DNA from: an uncultured Bacteroidales bacterium
GTDB taxonomy: Bacteria > Bacteroidota > Bacteroidia > Bacteroidales > F082
Length of the DNA stretch: 59,325 nt
Assembly: GCA_905234645.1 (NCBI GenBank)
Contig: CAJOIS010000002.1
Location: 1-59,325 of the forward strand
Reading direction: 5' to 3'
The notes below the pieces were generated by a model. It ran no database searches and was not told the origin of the DNA. It was given only the letters and a program-made list of their open reading frames with translations. This document shows positions 33,530 through 41,912 of the stretch, in pieces (the first letter of the stretch is position 1; each line of letters begins with the position of its first letter). The translations under genes were made by a program, and so were the position numbers.

Positions 33530-34492
33530 TTACTTGGCGAACATATCCTTTATGCCACCCAACGAGCCAAGCATATTGGTAGCCTCATAAGGCAGATAGA
33601 CCGTCTTGTTGTCTTGTCCGCCAGCCACTTCCTTCAAGGTCTCGATATACTTGACAGCAAGCAGATAATTGACAGGGTCGGCACCACGATCGGAGACGGC
33701 ATCAGCGATATTGCGGATAGCAGCGGCTTCAGCCTCGGCTTGCAGCACCTTGGCACGGGCTTCACCTTCAGCCTTGAGGATGTTGGCCTGCTTATCGGCT
33801 TCAGCGGCGTTAATCTCTGCCTGCTTCTCACCTTCCGAGTTCAGGATCTGGGCCTGCTTCTCGCCTTCTGCCTTCAAGATTTCCGCACGACGGTTACGTT
33901 CAGCCTGCATCTGGAGTTCCATGGTGCGACGGATGCTCTCCGGAGGCGTGATATCCTGCAGCTCAACACGGTTCACCTTAACACCCCATTTGTTGGTGGC
34001 ATCATCAAGCACATTGCGGAGCTTCGAGTTGATGGTGTCGCGCGAGGTCAAGGTTTCGTCGAGTTCCATCTCACCCACCACGTTACGCAATGTGGTCTGA
34101 GTCAGCTTCTCGATAGCCACGGGGAGGTTTTGAATCTCGTAGGTAGCCTTCATCGGGTCAACAATCTGGAAATAGAGCAAGGCGTTGATTTCCGTCATCA
34201 CGTTATCCTTGGTGATCACGCTTTGTTTGTCGAAGTCATACACCTGCTCACGCATGTCGATGCGATTGGCGCGATAAAGCCTGCCGTTCTGCTGGCGAAC
34301 GATGACTTCCTTGGCCTGCTCGATGATGGGCAACACAATGTTGATGCCCGCATTCAAAGTACGGTTGTACTTACCGAGACGTTCCACAATCATGGTCTCC
34401 GACTGCGAGACGATCTTGATGCCCCGAAGGATGTAGATCACGACCAGGGCGCCCAATACGATTAAAACAATGTTTAAGACACTTAGATTCAT
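33530..34492 (-). CDS. SPFH/Band 7 (prohibitin/slipin-like) membrane protein
   Basis: The 320-aa product has an N-terminal membrane helix (about 5-24) followed by a Band 7 domain (about 25-190: 'SQSETMIVERLGKYNRTL', 'NVMTEINALLYFQIVDP', 'WGVKVNRVELQDITPP'). A long Glu/Ala/Lys-rich coiled coil follows (about 195-265, with repeated 'AEGEKQAQIL' units), then a short tail. Such proteins form large ring assemblies on the membrane and act as scaffolds for microdomains, often controlling FtsH-like proteases. It lies 21 nt after an NfeD gene, the classical partner. Confidence 0.88.
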   Translation of the reverse strand: MNLSVLNIVLIVLGALVVIYILRGIKIVSQSETMIVERLGKYNRTLNAGINIVLPIIEQAKEVIVRQQNGRLYRANRIDMREQVYDFDKQSVITKDNVMTEINALLYFQIVDPMKATYEIQNLPVAIEKLTQTTLRNVVGEMELDETLTSRDTINSKLRNVLDDATNKWGVKVNRVELQDITPPESIRRTMELQMQAERNRRAEILKAEGEKQAQILNSEGEKQAEINAAEADKQANILKAEGEARAKVLQAEAEAAAIRNIADAVSDRGADPVNYLLAVKYIETLKEVAGGQDNKTVYLPYEATNMLGSLGGIKDMFAK

Positions 34493-34513
34493 AGTAATAT
34501 AGTTTTTTGATGA

Positions 34514-34951
34514 TTAATAGCATTTTTTAACCGTGACAATGATGCTGTCGAGCTTTACAATCTCAACGTATGCACCTTTTTCGATAACGGATCCGTCTTC
34601 AGAAACGGCTTTCCAATCGTCGCCGTCAATGGCCACGCGACCCGTGTGATTCCCGGCGTCGATGCATTCCGAGACCACACCCTTTCGGCCAACGAGGGCA
34701 TCGGCATTGGTCTTCACATCTTTCGATTTCTTGTCCAAGAACCGGATGACGACGGGTCTCAGGAAGATGAAGGCCAACAACGAAACGACGACGAAGACCA
34801 CGACTTGCCAGGTAAAGCTTCCACCCAAAGCAGAAACCAAAGCCGAGAACGCGGCACCGATGGCAAAACAGATGACGCCGAATCCTGCGGTGAGGATTTC
34901 GACGATGACCAAAATGATGGCTACGATAAGCCAGATATAATACGCTTGCAT
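34514..34951 (-). CDS. NfeD-like membrane protein
   Basis: The 145-aa product has two or three N-terminal membrane helices (about 5-24, 27-46, 48-68) and a C-terminal OB-fold (about 88-143, 'ADALVGRKGVVSECI', 'GRVAIDGDDWKAVSEDG'). This is the short NfeD form without the N-terminal ClpP-like protease, which acts with the SPFH protein encoded next in the operon to organise membrane domains. Confidence 0.85.
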   Translation of the reverse strand: MQAYYIWLIVAIILVIVEILTAGFGVICFAIGAAFSALVSALGGSFTWQVVVFVVVSLLAFIFLRPVVIRFLDKKSKDVKTNADALVGRKGVVSECIDAGNHTGRVAIDGDDWKAVSEDGSVIEKGAYVEIVKLDSIIVTVKKCY

Positions 34952-34973
34952 AGCTTTGTTGTTTTAGACGATG

Positions 34974-35000
34974 CAAATATAGCCAAATTCCACATACAAA
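34974..35000 (-). promoter_or_regulatory. Promoter of the NfeD-SPFH-XRE operon
   Basis: TATATTTG (34981-34974, minus strand) is a perfect -7 box. The nearest TTTG (35000-34997) is 15 nt upstream, a little short. The leader to the ATG at 34951 is about 15-20 nt. Confidence 0.5.
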
Positions 35001-35001
35001 A

Positions 35002-35025
35002 AAAGGTTGCAACGTTGCAACCTTT
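35002..35025 (-). terminator. Terminator of the glycogen operon
   Basis: AAAGGTTGCAAC is followed by its exact reverse complement GTTGCAACCTTT: a perfect 24-bp palindrome. On the minus strand the T run continues to seven T's. It lies 13 nt after the stop of the glycogen synthase/phosphorylase gene. Confidence 0.85.
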
Positions 35026-35037
35026 CATAATTACATT

Positions 35038-38000
35038 TTAGATCCACTTCACCAGGGGGAAGTCCTGTCGGTGAGGCAGCATCTTGTTCGTAGGATAGAC
35101 ACGGAAGGTATAGTTGTATATTCCAGCGCGCTTAATCGGCACCTTAATATAGTACTTCACCCAGCCGTCGCCCGAGTCGACGAGTTTCATCTTCTCCACG
35201 GAGGTAATCTCGTTCACCAGATCGTTGTTCTTGTTGCCAAACAGCAACTCAATGGCAAGGTCGCCGACATCAAGTCCAGGAGTGAGCAATGTGATCTCAG
35301 CGACAAACTGCTCTCCGAAGGTCAACGGGCGCACGTTGGTGTCGGGCAAGATGATTGATTTCACTTCCACCTTGTCCCAGTTGGCACGCACGCGATTCTT
35401 CCACGCATTGATCTCAAAGGCTTTCTGGTAGCGGTTGGCACGCATCCAATTGGTCCGTTCAATCAGTTTGTTATAATACTGGTTGAAGTAGTCGTCCATC
35501 ATGCGTTTCATGGTGTAACACGGCGAAATCTGGTTAAGGCACTTCTTCATCGCGGCCACCCAACCCGTAGGAATCTCTTGGACATTGCGGGCGAAATAAA
35601 GCGGGACAATTTCGTTCTCTAACGTGTTGTAAATCGTCTCGGCATCCATCTCATCCTGATAGCGTTGGTCTTGATAGGTACGTTTCTCTTGAATGGCCCA
35701 TCCTGCATCTGGACGATAGCCCTCGGCCCACCAACCATCCAACACAGAGAAATTAAGCACGCCATTCATCACGGCCTTCTCGCCACTCGTTCCAGAAGCC
35801 TCAAGCGGACGCGTCGGCGTGTTGAGCCACACATCCACACCACTGGTCAAACGGGCACCAAGTTCCATATCGTAGTTGCTGATAAACAATATCTTGCCGA
35901 TGAACTCTGGACGACGCGAGATGTCGATAATCATCTTAATGAGGTCTTGACCTGCCTTGTCATTGGGGTGTGCCTTGCCTGCAAAGAGGAAGATAACGGG
36001 ACGCTTCGGGTCGTTGACCAACTGCGAGAGGCGTTCCAAGTTGCCGAACAACAGGTGGGCACGCTTGTAGGTGGCGAAACGACGGGCGAAACCGACTATC
36101 AATGCATTCTCGTTCAAGCTGCTGGCAGTCTGCATGATGAGTTTCGGGCTCTCTTGACGTTGCCGCATGTCCTCCTTGATTTTCTCTGAGAGGTAGGCGA
36201 TCAGCTCGTGCTTCAGCTGCTTACGGATATCCCAAATCCTGGCATCAGGCACCTCATAAATCTGCTCCCACATCTTCACATCCGACTGGTTGTCAAGAAA
36301 ATCTGGGCCAAAGGTCTCTTTATATAGGCGCTGCCACAAGCGGTTGCTCCAAGTGGGCAGGTGTACGCCATTGGTGACGTAGCCGATATGGTTCTCCTCG
36401 GCAAAATAGCCTGGCCACAGCGACTGGAACATCTCCCTCGACACGCGGCCGTGGATCTTGCTCACGCCATTCACCTCTTGGCTGAGATTGGTGGCCAACA
36501 CGCTCATCGAGAAATTCTCGTTCGGGTTGTTGGGGTTGAAACGACCCAAACCCATGAAGCGTTCCCAGCTGATGTTCATGCGGTTGGCATAGTGCGGCAT
36601 ATAGGTACGGATGAGGTGCTCCTCAAAGGCATCGTGACCTGCAGGCACAGGCGTGTGCGTTGTAAACAACGTAGATGTCCTGACCAACTCAAGTGCAACG
36701 TCGAAGTCAAGGTTATGCTTGTTGATATAGACACGCAGGCGCTCCAGTCCGCTGAAGGCAGCGTGGCCTTCATTGCAGTGGTAGATGGTGGGTTTCAATC
36801 CCAAAGCTTCGAGCAAGCGGATGCCGCCCACGCCGAGGAACATCTCCTGCTTGATGCGCATCTCCGGATCGCCACCATAAAGTCGGCTCGTGATGCCACG
36901 ATCCTCAGGCGAGTTCTCCTCAATGTCGGTATCCAACAGATAGAGGCCTACCCTACCCACATTGACACGCCATGCTTTGGCATAAACCGAACGGCCGGGG
37001 AAAGCGATGCTCACCATCACCCACTCGCCTTTGTCATTAAACACAGGCTGTAACGGCAATTGCGAGAACTTTTGCGGGATGTATTCGGCCCTTTGCTCAC
37101 CAGAAACAGTGATTTCCTGCGCAAAGTAGCCATAACGATACAAAAGGCCAACACCCACCATGTTGGCATTGGAGTCGGAAGCCTGCTTCATATAGTCGCC
37201 AGCGAGGATGCCCAAACCTCCAGAATAGATCTTGAGGCTCTTCATCAGACCATATTCCATGCTGAAATAGGCGATGAGGTCTTTTTGTTTCGTCGGCTGC
37301 GCCATGTAATCCTTGAACTGGTCGTACACCTTGTTAAGCCGTTCGACGAAGTCCTTGTTATTCTCCAAGTCGTTGATCTGCTCAACGGAAAGGGCTTCCA
37401 TCATGGCGACGGGATTCTGCTCTGTGGCCTTCCATGCCACTGGGTCGATGGACTCGAAGAGTTCGATGGCATCCACATTCCAGCACCACCAGATGTTGCG
37501 CGAAAGCTCCTCCAGTTTCTTCATCTCAACGGAATATATGGGCTTAACCAGCACCTTCTTCCAACTTGGAGTGTCGTTTTTCTGGTACACCACCTCATGC
37601 AATAGCTCGGCATAAGGCACTGGTTCCAGCATATAATGGCGTCCTCCCGATTTCTCTAGTGCCACATTCCACGCCTTCTGATAGTTTACGATGAGGTCTT
37701 TCCACAAAAGCTTTTCCGCCACCTTCAACGCCTCCTCCGAGATCTGGGCCATGCCCTTGCTCGTCAATGTTAAGAAATGGCGCAAGGCGAAAGCGATCTC
37801 ATCCACAACTTTGTCGATGTCACCCTCCTGACGAGGAATTACGATAACAGCCTCATTGCCAGGAAATTCTCTTTGCACGAATTTACCGAAGCCGGACACA
37901 TCGGTGGTCAATGTCGGGATGCCAAGGGAAACGCTCTCAAGCGGCGTGTAACCCCAAGGCTCGTAATACGACGGGAACACCGAGAAGTCAAAGGCCGTGA

Positions 38001-39264
38001 GGAATTCCGAATAGGTCAGGTTGAAGATGCCGTCGTTGCCGTTGAGGTAAGCCGGCACAAACATCACCTTCACCTTGTCGTTGGTGTCGTTCTGCAGGCC
38101 TGCATTGCGCAGGGTGTTCAATATGGCATCGTTCTCGTAATCGAACACGTGGTGCGTCGCAGGGAAGTCGGTATGACCCATGATGGCATTAGTGCCGTCG
38201 AGACGATGCTGCAAGTCCTTGGATGGACCAGCGATGTTGCTCGGCACAGCAATCACGGCGACGACCGTACGCTGCAGGTTCTTGTTCTCATTCAAGCGAC
38301 GCAAGGCCTCAATGAAGAGGTCGATACCCTTGTTCTTGAACTCATAACGCCCACTATTAATGACCATCAAACAATCTTTGTCAATAGGCTCGCCGCACAA
38401 GGTCTCCACAATCTTCAGGACCTTCTCGCGAACTTCCTTGCGTTTGGCAGAGAAAGAGGCCTTGTCTTTGCGCAGGGTATGGTCGATGCCATTCATCGTC
38501 ACCACGTCGGGCTTGCGATAAAGGAACTGTTCGCACTCCATCGCAGTAATGTCACTCACCGTGGTGAACGCATCTGCATTCTTGGCGGCCTTCTGCTCCA
38601 TCGACTGCTGAGAGACGATGTTGAATTGCATCGCCATCACTGATGGCAGGTAAGACTTCAGATTATCGTATAGTGACAAGCCGTTACCCGAGATGGCACG
38701 GCCGAGATAAGTGGCGTGGGTGGTGAACACCGTGGCGATTTGAGGACAATGTTCCTTCAGATACAGCACGCCAGAACCCGTCATCCACTCATGGAACTGC
38801 GCCACGATATTACTGGTCTGCTGCAAGTTGAAATTGCAGAAGCTCTCAATCACCTGGCCCGCGGCATAGCCAAACAATACTGGCTCTATATAGTCCCATT
38901 GGCCACGGATGCTGTCCAGCTCATATTGTTCCCAAAGATGACCAAGTATCTCGTTCTTAGACTGATACAAAGGCGTATAGTCCACCAAGATGGCGATGGG
39001 GCTGCTCTCGATTTTCCAGCGACCGACGCGGAATTTCAAGCCTTGCGCCAACGCCCGTTCGCGCCATTCGGGAAAGAGGTCGTTGTCCTCGACAAAATAA
39101 AGCGTCTCGTGCGCTTCCTTCACCACGTCAGGGCCTATCGTAATATAGCGGTCGTCAAGCAGTTGACGCATCACGTTCGACTTTGTGGACAGCACCGTAT
39201 AGATGCCACCCACCATATTACATACTTCCCAACTGGTTTCAAAAAGGTATTCAGGGGTTTTCAT
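35038..39264 (-). CDS. Glycogen synthase (GT3-like) fused to alpha-glucan phosphorylase (GT35)
   Basis: The 1,408-aa product combines two enzymes. Residues 1-555 form a GT3-type glycogen synthase ('LFETSWEVCNMVGGIYTVLSTKS', 'VFTTHATYLGRA', 'YEPWGYTPLES', then 'TTDVSGFGKFV'), which extends alpha-1,4 glucan chains from a sugar nucleotide. Residues about 575-1,290 form an alpha-glucan phosphorylase of the short TIGR02094 type ('AYFSMEYGL', 'YSGGLGILAGDYMK', 'NEGHAAF', 'TTHTPVPAGHDAF', then the PLP lysine in GTSGEKAVMNG, Lys1163), which releases glucose-1-phosphate. About 115 further residues form a beta-rich tail. This fusion is a known Bacteroidales arrangement and unites opposite reactions in one chain. 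It is the last gene of the operon and is separated from GH57 by a 149-nt palindromic gap. Confidence 0.85.
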   Translation of the reverse strand: MKTPEYLFETSWEVCNMVGGIYTVLSTKSNVMRQLLDDRYITIGPDVVKEAHETLYFVEDNDLFPEWRERALAQGLKFRVGRWKIESSPIAILVDYTPLYQSKNEILGHLWEQYELDSIRGQWDYIEPVLFGYAAGQVIESFCNFNLQQTSNIVAQFHEWMTGSGVLYLKEHCPQIATVFTTHATYLGRAISGNGLSLYDNLKSYLPSVMAMQFNIVSQQSMEQKAAKNADAFTTVSDITAMECEQFLYRKPDVVTMNGIDHTLRKDKASFSAKRKEVREKVLKIVETLCGEPIDKDCLMVINSGRYEFKNKGIDLFIEALRRLNENKNLQRTVVAVIAVPSNIAGPSKDLQHRLDGTNAIMGHTDFPATHHVFDYENDAILNTLRNAGLQNDTNDKVKVMFVPAYLNGNDGIFNLTYSEFLTAFDFSVFPSYYEPWGYTPLESVSLGIPTLTTDVSGFGKFVQREFPGNEAVIVIPRQEGDIDKVVDEIAFALRHFLTLTSKGMAQISEEALKVAEKLLWKDLIVNYQKAWNVALEKSGGRHYMLEPVPYAELLHEVVYQKNDTPSWKKVLVKPIYSVEMKKLEELSRNIWWCWNVDAIELFESIDPVAWKATEQNPVAMMEALSVEQINDLENNKDFVERLNKVYDQFKDYMAQPTKQKDLIAYFSMEYGLMKSLKIYSGGLGILAGDYMKQASDSNANMVGVGLLYRYGYFAQEITVSGEQRAEYIPQKFSQLPLQPVFNDKGEWVMVSIAFPGRSVYAKAWRVNVGRVGLYLLDTDIEENSPEDRGITSRLYGGDPEMRIKQEMFLGVGGIRLLEALGLKPTIYHCNEGHAAFSGLERLRVYINKHNLDFDVALELVRTSTLFTTHTPVPAGHDAFEEHLIRTYMPHYANRMNISWERFMGLGRFNPNNPNENFSMSVLATNLSQEVNGVSKIHGRVSREMFQSLWPGYFAEENHIGYVTNGVHLPTWSNRLWQRLYKETFGPDFLDNQSDVKMWEQIYEVPDARIWDIRKQLKHELIAYLSEKIKEDMRQRQESPKLIMQTASSLNENALIVGFARRFATYKRAHLLFGNLERLSQLVNDPKRPVIFLFAGKAHPNDKAGQDLIKMIIDISRRPEFIGKILFISNYDMELGARLTSGVDVWLNTPTRPLEASGTSGEKAVMNGVLNFSVLDGWWAEGYRPDAGWAIQEKRTYQDQRYQDEMDAETIYNTLENEIVPLYFARNVQEIPTGWVAAMKKCLNQISPCYTMKRMMDDYFNQYYNKLIERTNWMRANRYQKAFEINAWKNRVRANWDKVEVKSIILPDTNVRPLTFGEQFVAEITLLTPGLDVGDLAIELLFGNKNNDLVNEITSVEKMKLVDSGDGWVKYYIKVPIKRAGIYNYTFRVYPTNKMLPHRQDFPLVKWI

Positions 39265-39296
39265 TCTATTTAGTTTTCTGTTTTTATTTCTTTGGG

Positions 39297-39414
39297 ACTA
39301 TGGCCTATGGCTTATGACTATGGCAGCGCCGCCCGTTGAAGGAGATTGCGGATCAAGTCCGCAATGATGGCCCGGGGTGTAGCTGCCATCGGCCATTGGC
39401 CATCAGCCATAGTT
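39297..39414. repeat. Long intergenic palindrome, REP-like type 3, inside the glycogen operon
   Basis: The left arm (about 39297-39327) is built of repeated CTATGGC/TATGGC words. The right arm (about 39382-39414) is the imperfect reverse complement, of about 32 bp. Inside sits a second hairpin, ATTGCGGA (39345-39352) with TCCGCAAT (39358-39365). The right arm ends at the stop codon of the GH57 gene. On RNA this makes one long branched stem between GH57 and the last operon gene. It may reduce or process the downstream message. Confidence 0.75.
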
Positions 39415-40603
39415 AATCCTTCTTCCGTTTCGACAATTTCTCCACCCGATCGGCGAAGTCTGTCAGCACGTTCATATAATTGATGTAGGCATCATACGGC
39501 GAAGCGTAAGGACTGAAATACTTATGCACCACACCGTCGGAGAGCCACTTTGTGCACATGTAGTAGAAGTGGTCGGAAGTCTGGAGTTCGAGCCAGTCCT
39601 GCTGCAGCTCCTCGTCCTTGATGCGACGCACCTTGGTCGAGAGGTCGTACAGGGTACGGTAGGCATCGTCCTGCAATGGGTTGCCAAGCCAGGCGGTGAG
39701 ATCGCGCTCCTCGTCACTCCACGACAAAACATTAGGTACATTGACCATGCTCACCGGCTGCAGCTTCTTCCCCAACTCCTGCGGTGTAGCAAACTTGAAC
39801 TTGGTGCCTTTGAGGATGGCTCCAGGTAAAGCCTCCATAAAGTTGAAGATGCCCGTCTCTGCCGACTGGTGCTCGCCGAAGGTCTCGTAGTCCATGAAGA
39901 TGTTGACCACCTCTTCCTCCTCGGGCAAGGCATTCAGCCAATTGACGAAGTCCTCGGCGCGGAAACTGTCCTGCACGAAGCGGAAGGCAATCTCGTCGCT
40001 GAACTTGAAGTTGCGCAGCAGGACCTTCAGCTTCGGGTTGATGGCGTTGGCGTACATGTAGTTGGGGCTCTTCCAACCCAGGATGTGCTTGGCTCCCTCG
40101 GTGAGCATAAGATTGTAGCCCATGTCGGCCACCGCCGCACCAATTTCGTCGCTGTAAATCAACTCCGTGTTGCGGAAAGTCTTCGGCGTGACACCAAACA
40201 CCTCTTTCATCTTGTGCTTGTGCGCCGTCACCTGCTTCTTGAACTCGTCTGGGTTGTTCAGCGAGGCCAAGGAATGGGCGTAGGTCTCTGAAAGCACCTC
40301 CACCCTACCCGTAGCGACCAACTTCTGGAAACTCTCTAATACATCGGGGGCATACTGCTCCATCTGCTCGATGGCGATGCCAGAGAAGGAGAAGGCCACT
40401 TTGAACTTGTCGCCGAATTTCTCGATTTGCCGCATCAGCAGGTCGTTCATGGGCAGGTAGCATTTTTCCGCCACGCGCCGCATCACCATGCGGTTGCTGT
40501 AGTCGTCATAGTAATAGTGTTTCTTGCCAATTTCGAAGAAACGATACGTGCGGAGCCTATAGGGCTGATGCACTTGGAAATAGAAACAAACTGATTTGCT
40601 CAT
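39413..40603 (-). CDS. Glycoside hydrolase family 57 (alpha-amylase/glucanotransferase type)
   Basis: The 396-aa product opens with the family hallmark HQPYR (12-16). It has the catalytic nucleophile region 'FRNTELIYSDEIG' (Glu147) and the acid/base region MDYETFGEHQ (Asp238). GH57 enzymes act on alpha-1,4 (and some on alpha-1,6) glucans inside the cell. Members of this length in the Bacteroidales glycogen operon are usually called alpha-amylase, although branching or transferase activity is possible. It follows the GT4 gene by 25 nt in the operon GH133-GT4-GH57-GT3/GT35. Confidence 0.85.
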   Translation of the reverse strand: MSKSVCFYFQVHQPYRLRTYRFFEIGKKHYYYDDYSNRMVMRRVAEKCYLPMNDLLMRQIEKFGDKFKVAFSFSGIAIEQMEQYAPDVLESFQKLVATGRVEVLSETYAHSLASLNNPDEFKKQVTAHKHKMKEVFGVTPKTFRNTELIYSDEIGAAVADMGYNLMLTEGAKHILGWKSPNYMYANAINPKLKVLLRNFKFSDEIAFRFVQDSFRAEDFVNWLNALPEEEEVVNIFMDYETFGEHQSAETGIFNFMEALPGAILKGTKFKFATPQELGKKLQPVSMVNVPNVLSWSDEERDLTAWLGNPLQDDAYRTLYDLSTKVRRIKDEELQQDWLELQTSDHFYYMCTKWLSDGVVHKYFSPYASPYDAYINYMNVLTDFADRVEKLSKRKKD

Positions 40604-40628
40604 ATTGTGTTTTATTATTATTCGCTAA

Positions 40629-41912
40629 TTAAACCACCGACTCGTAAACCGCCTTGATTTTCTTGGCAGCGGCTTCCCATTTGAGGCTATCCACTTCGTC
40701 CTTGCCCTGGTCCTTGAAGCAGTTGGCCAAAGTCTCGTAGTGGCAGAGGCCATAGATGGCATCAGCCAAGCCGTTGATGTCCCAGAAGTCGACCTTCAAG
40801 GCATGCTTGACGACCTCGGAGACGCCTGACTGTTTGCTGATGACCACCGGCACATTCAGGCGCATGGCCTCCAGCGGCACAATGCCGAAAGGCTCGGAGA
40901 TGGACGGCATGACGAACACATCGGTCATGGCGAACATCTGGTCAACGGCGTCGCCCTTCAGGAAGCCCGTGAAGTGGAAGTGGCTGCCCATACCGAGCTG
41001 CGCCACACGGCGGATCATCCTCTCCAACATGTCGCCCGTGCCAGCCATCACGAAATGGATGCTCGGGTCGACTTGATGAACCTTGTAAGCTGCCTCGATG
41101 AAATACTCCGGCCCTTTCTGGTATGTGATTCTCCCGAGGAAGGTCACCACCTTGGCGTCCAAGCCGCTACGTTCGTATTCCGACTTGGGCTTGTCGTTGG
41201 GCTCTACGGCATTGTGCACCGTAACGACCTTGGCAGGGTCAATGCCGTATTTCTCGATGACGATATTTCTCGTCAAATTACTCACCGTGATGACGCGGTC
41301 GGCAGCCTCCATGCCCCTGCGTTCAATGGCGTACACATCCGTGTTGATGTTTTCGCCAGAGCGGTCAAACTCAGTGGCGTGCATATGCACCACCAGCGGC
41401 TTGCCCGTGGTCTCCTTCGCTGCGATGCCTGCCGAATAGGTCAGCCAGTCGTGCGCATGGATGACGTCAAAGTCGTACTTCGTGGCAATCGACGAGCCAA
41501 TCAAGGCATAACGTGCCACCTCCTCCATCAGGTTCATGCCGTATTTGCCCGAGAACTGGTAATTGCGGGCAAACACCGAGCTGGTGCGATTGAAATTCTC
41601 CACCACATGACGGTCTTCCATGAACTTGGCAAACTCCTCCGGCCCGACATACGGGATGATATTGGAGCCGATCTCCATATATTGCACACGCTCCCAATAA
41701 CGGCGGTCTTTCTCGTGGTCGATGTCGATGGTCACGTCGCTGGCATTGAGCAGGCGCAGGTTCGATTGATCCTCATCGCCGTAGGCGCGAGGCACCACGA
41801 ACAATACCTCAACACCGTTCTTGGCCAGACCCTTGGTCATACCGAAACAAGCCGTTCCAAGGCCACCGGTAATATGAGGTGGGAACTCCCACCCGAACAT
41901 CAGGACTCTCAT
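40629..41912 (-). CDS. GT4-type glycosyltransferase of the glycogen operon
   Basis: The 427-aa product starts 'RVLMFGWEFPPHITGGLGTACFG', which is the opening of GT4/GT5 starch-synthase-like enzymes (the GGLG loop binds the donor). Two Rossmann folds follow, with 'VVTFLGRITYQKGPEYFIEA' near 231 and 'VFVMPSISEPFGIVPLEAM' near 330 (the EPFG..PLEA donor-site motif). It probably transfers glucose or a related sugar in alpha-glucan synthesis. Its ATG overlaps the stop of the debranching gene by four bases (ATGA), so the two are translationally coupled. Confidence 0.83.
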   Translation of the reverse strand: MRVLMFGWEFPPHITGGLGTACFGMTKGLAKNGVEVLFVVPRAYGDEDQSNLRLLNASDVTIDIDHEKDRRYWERVQYMEIGSNIIPYVGPEEFAKFMEDRHVVENFNRTSSVFARNYQFSGKYGMNLMEEVARYALIGSSIATKYDFDVIHAHDWLTYSAGIAAKETTGKPLVVHMHATEFDRSGENINTDVYAIERRGMEAADRVITVSNLTRNIVIEKYGIDPAKVVTVHNAVEPNDKPKSEYERSGLDAKVVTFLGRITYQKGPEYFIEAAYKVHQVDPSIHFVMAGTGDMLERMIRRVAQLGMGSHFHFTGFLKGDAVDQMFAMTDVFVMPSISEPFGIVPLEAMRLNVPVVISKQSGVSEVVKHALKVDFWDINGLADAIYGLCHYETLANCFKDQGKDEVDSLKWEAAAKKIKAVYESVV

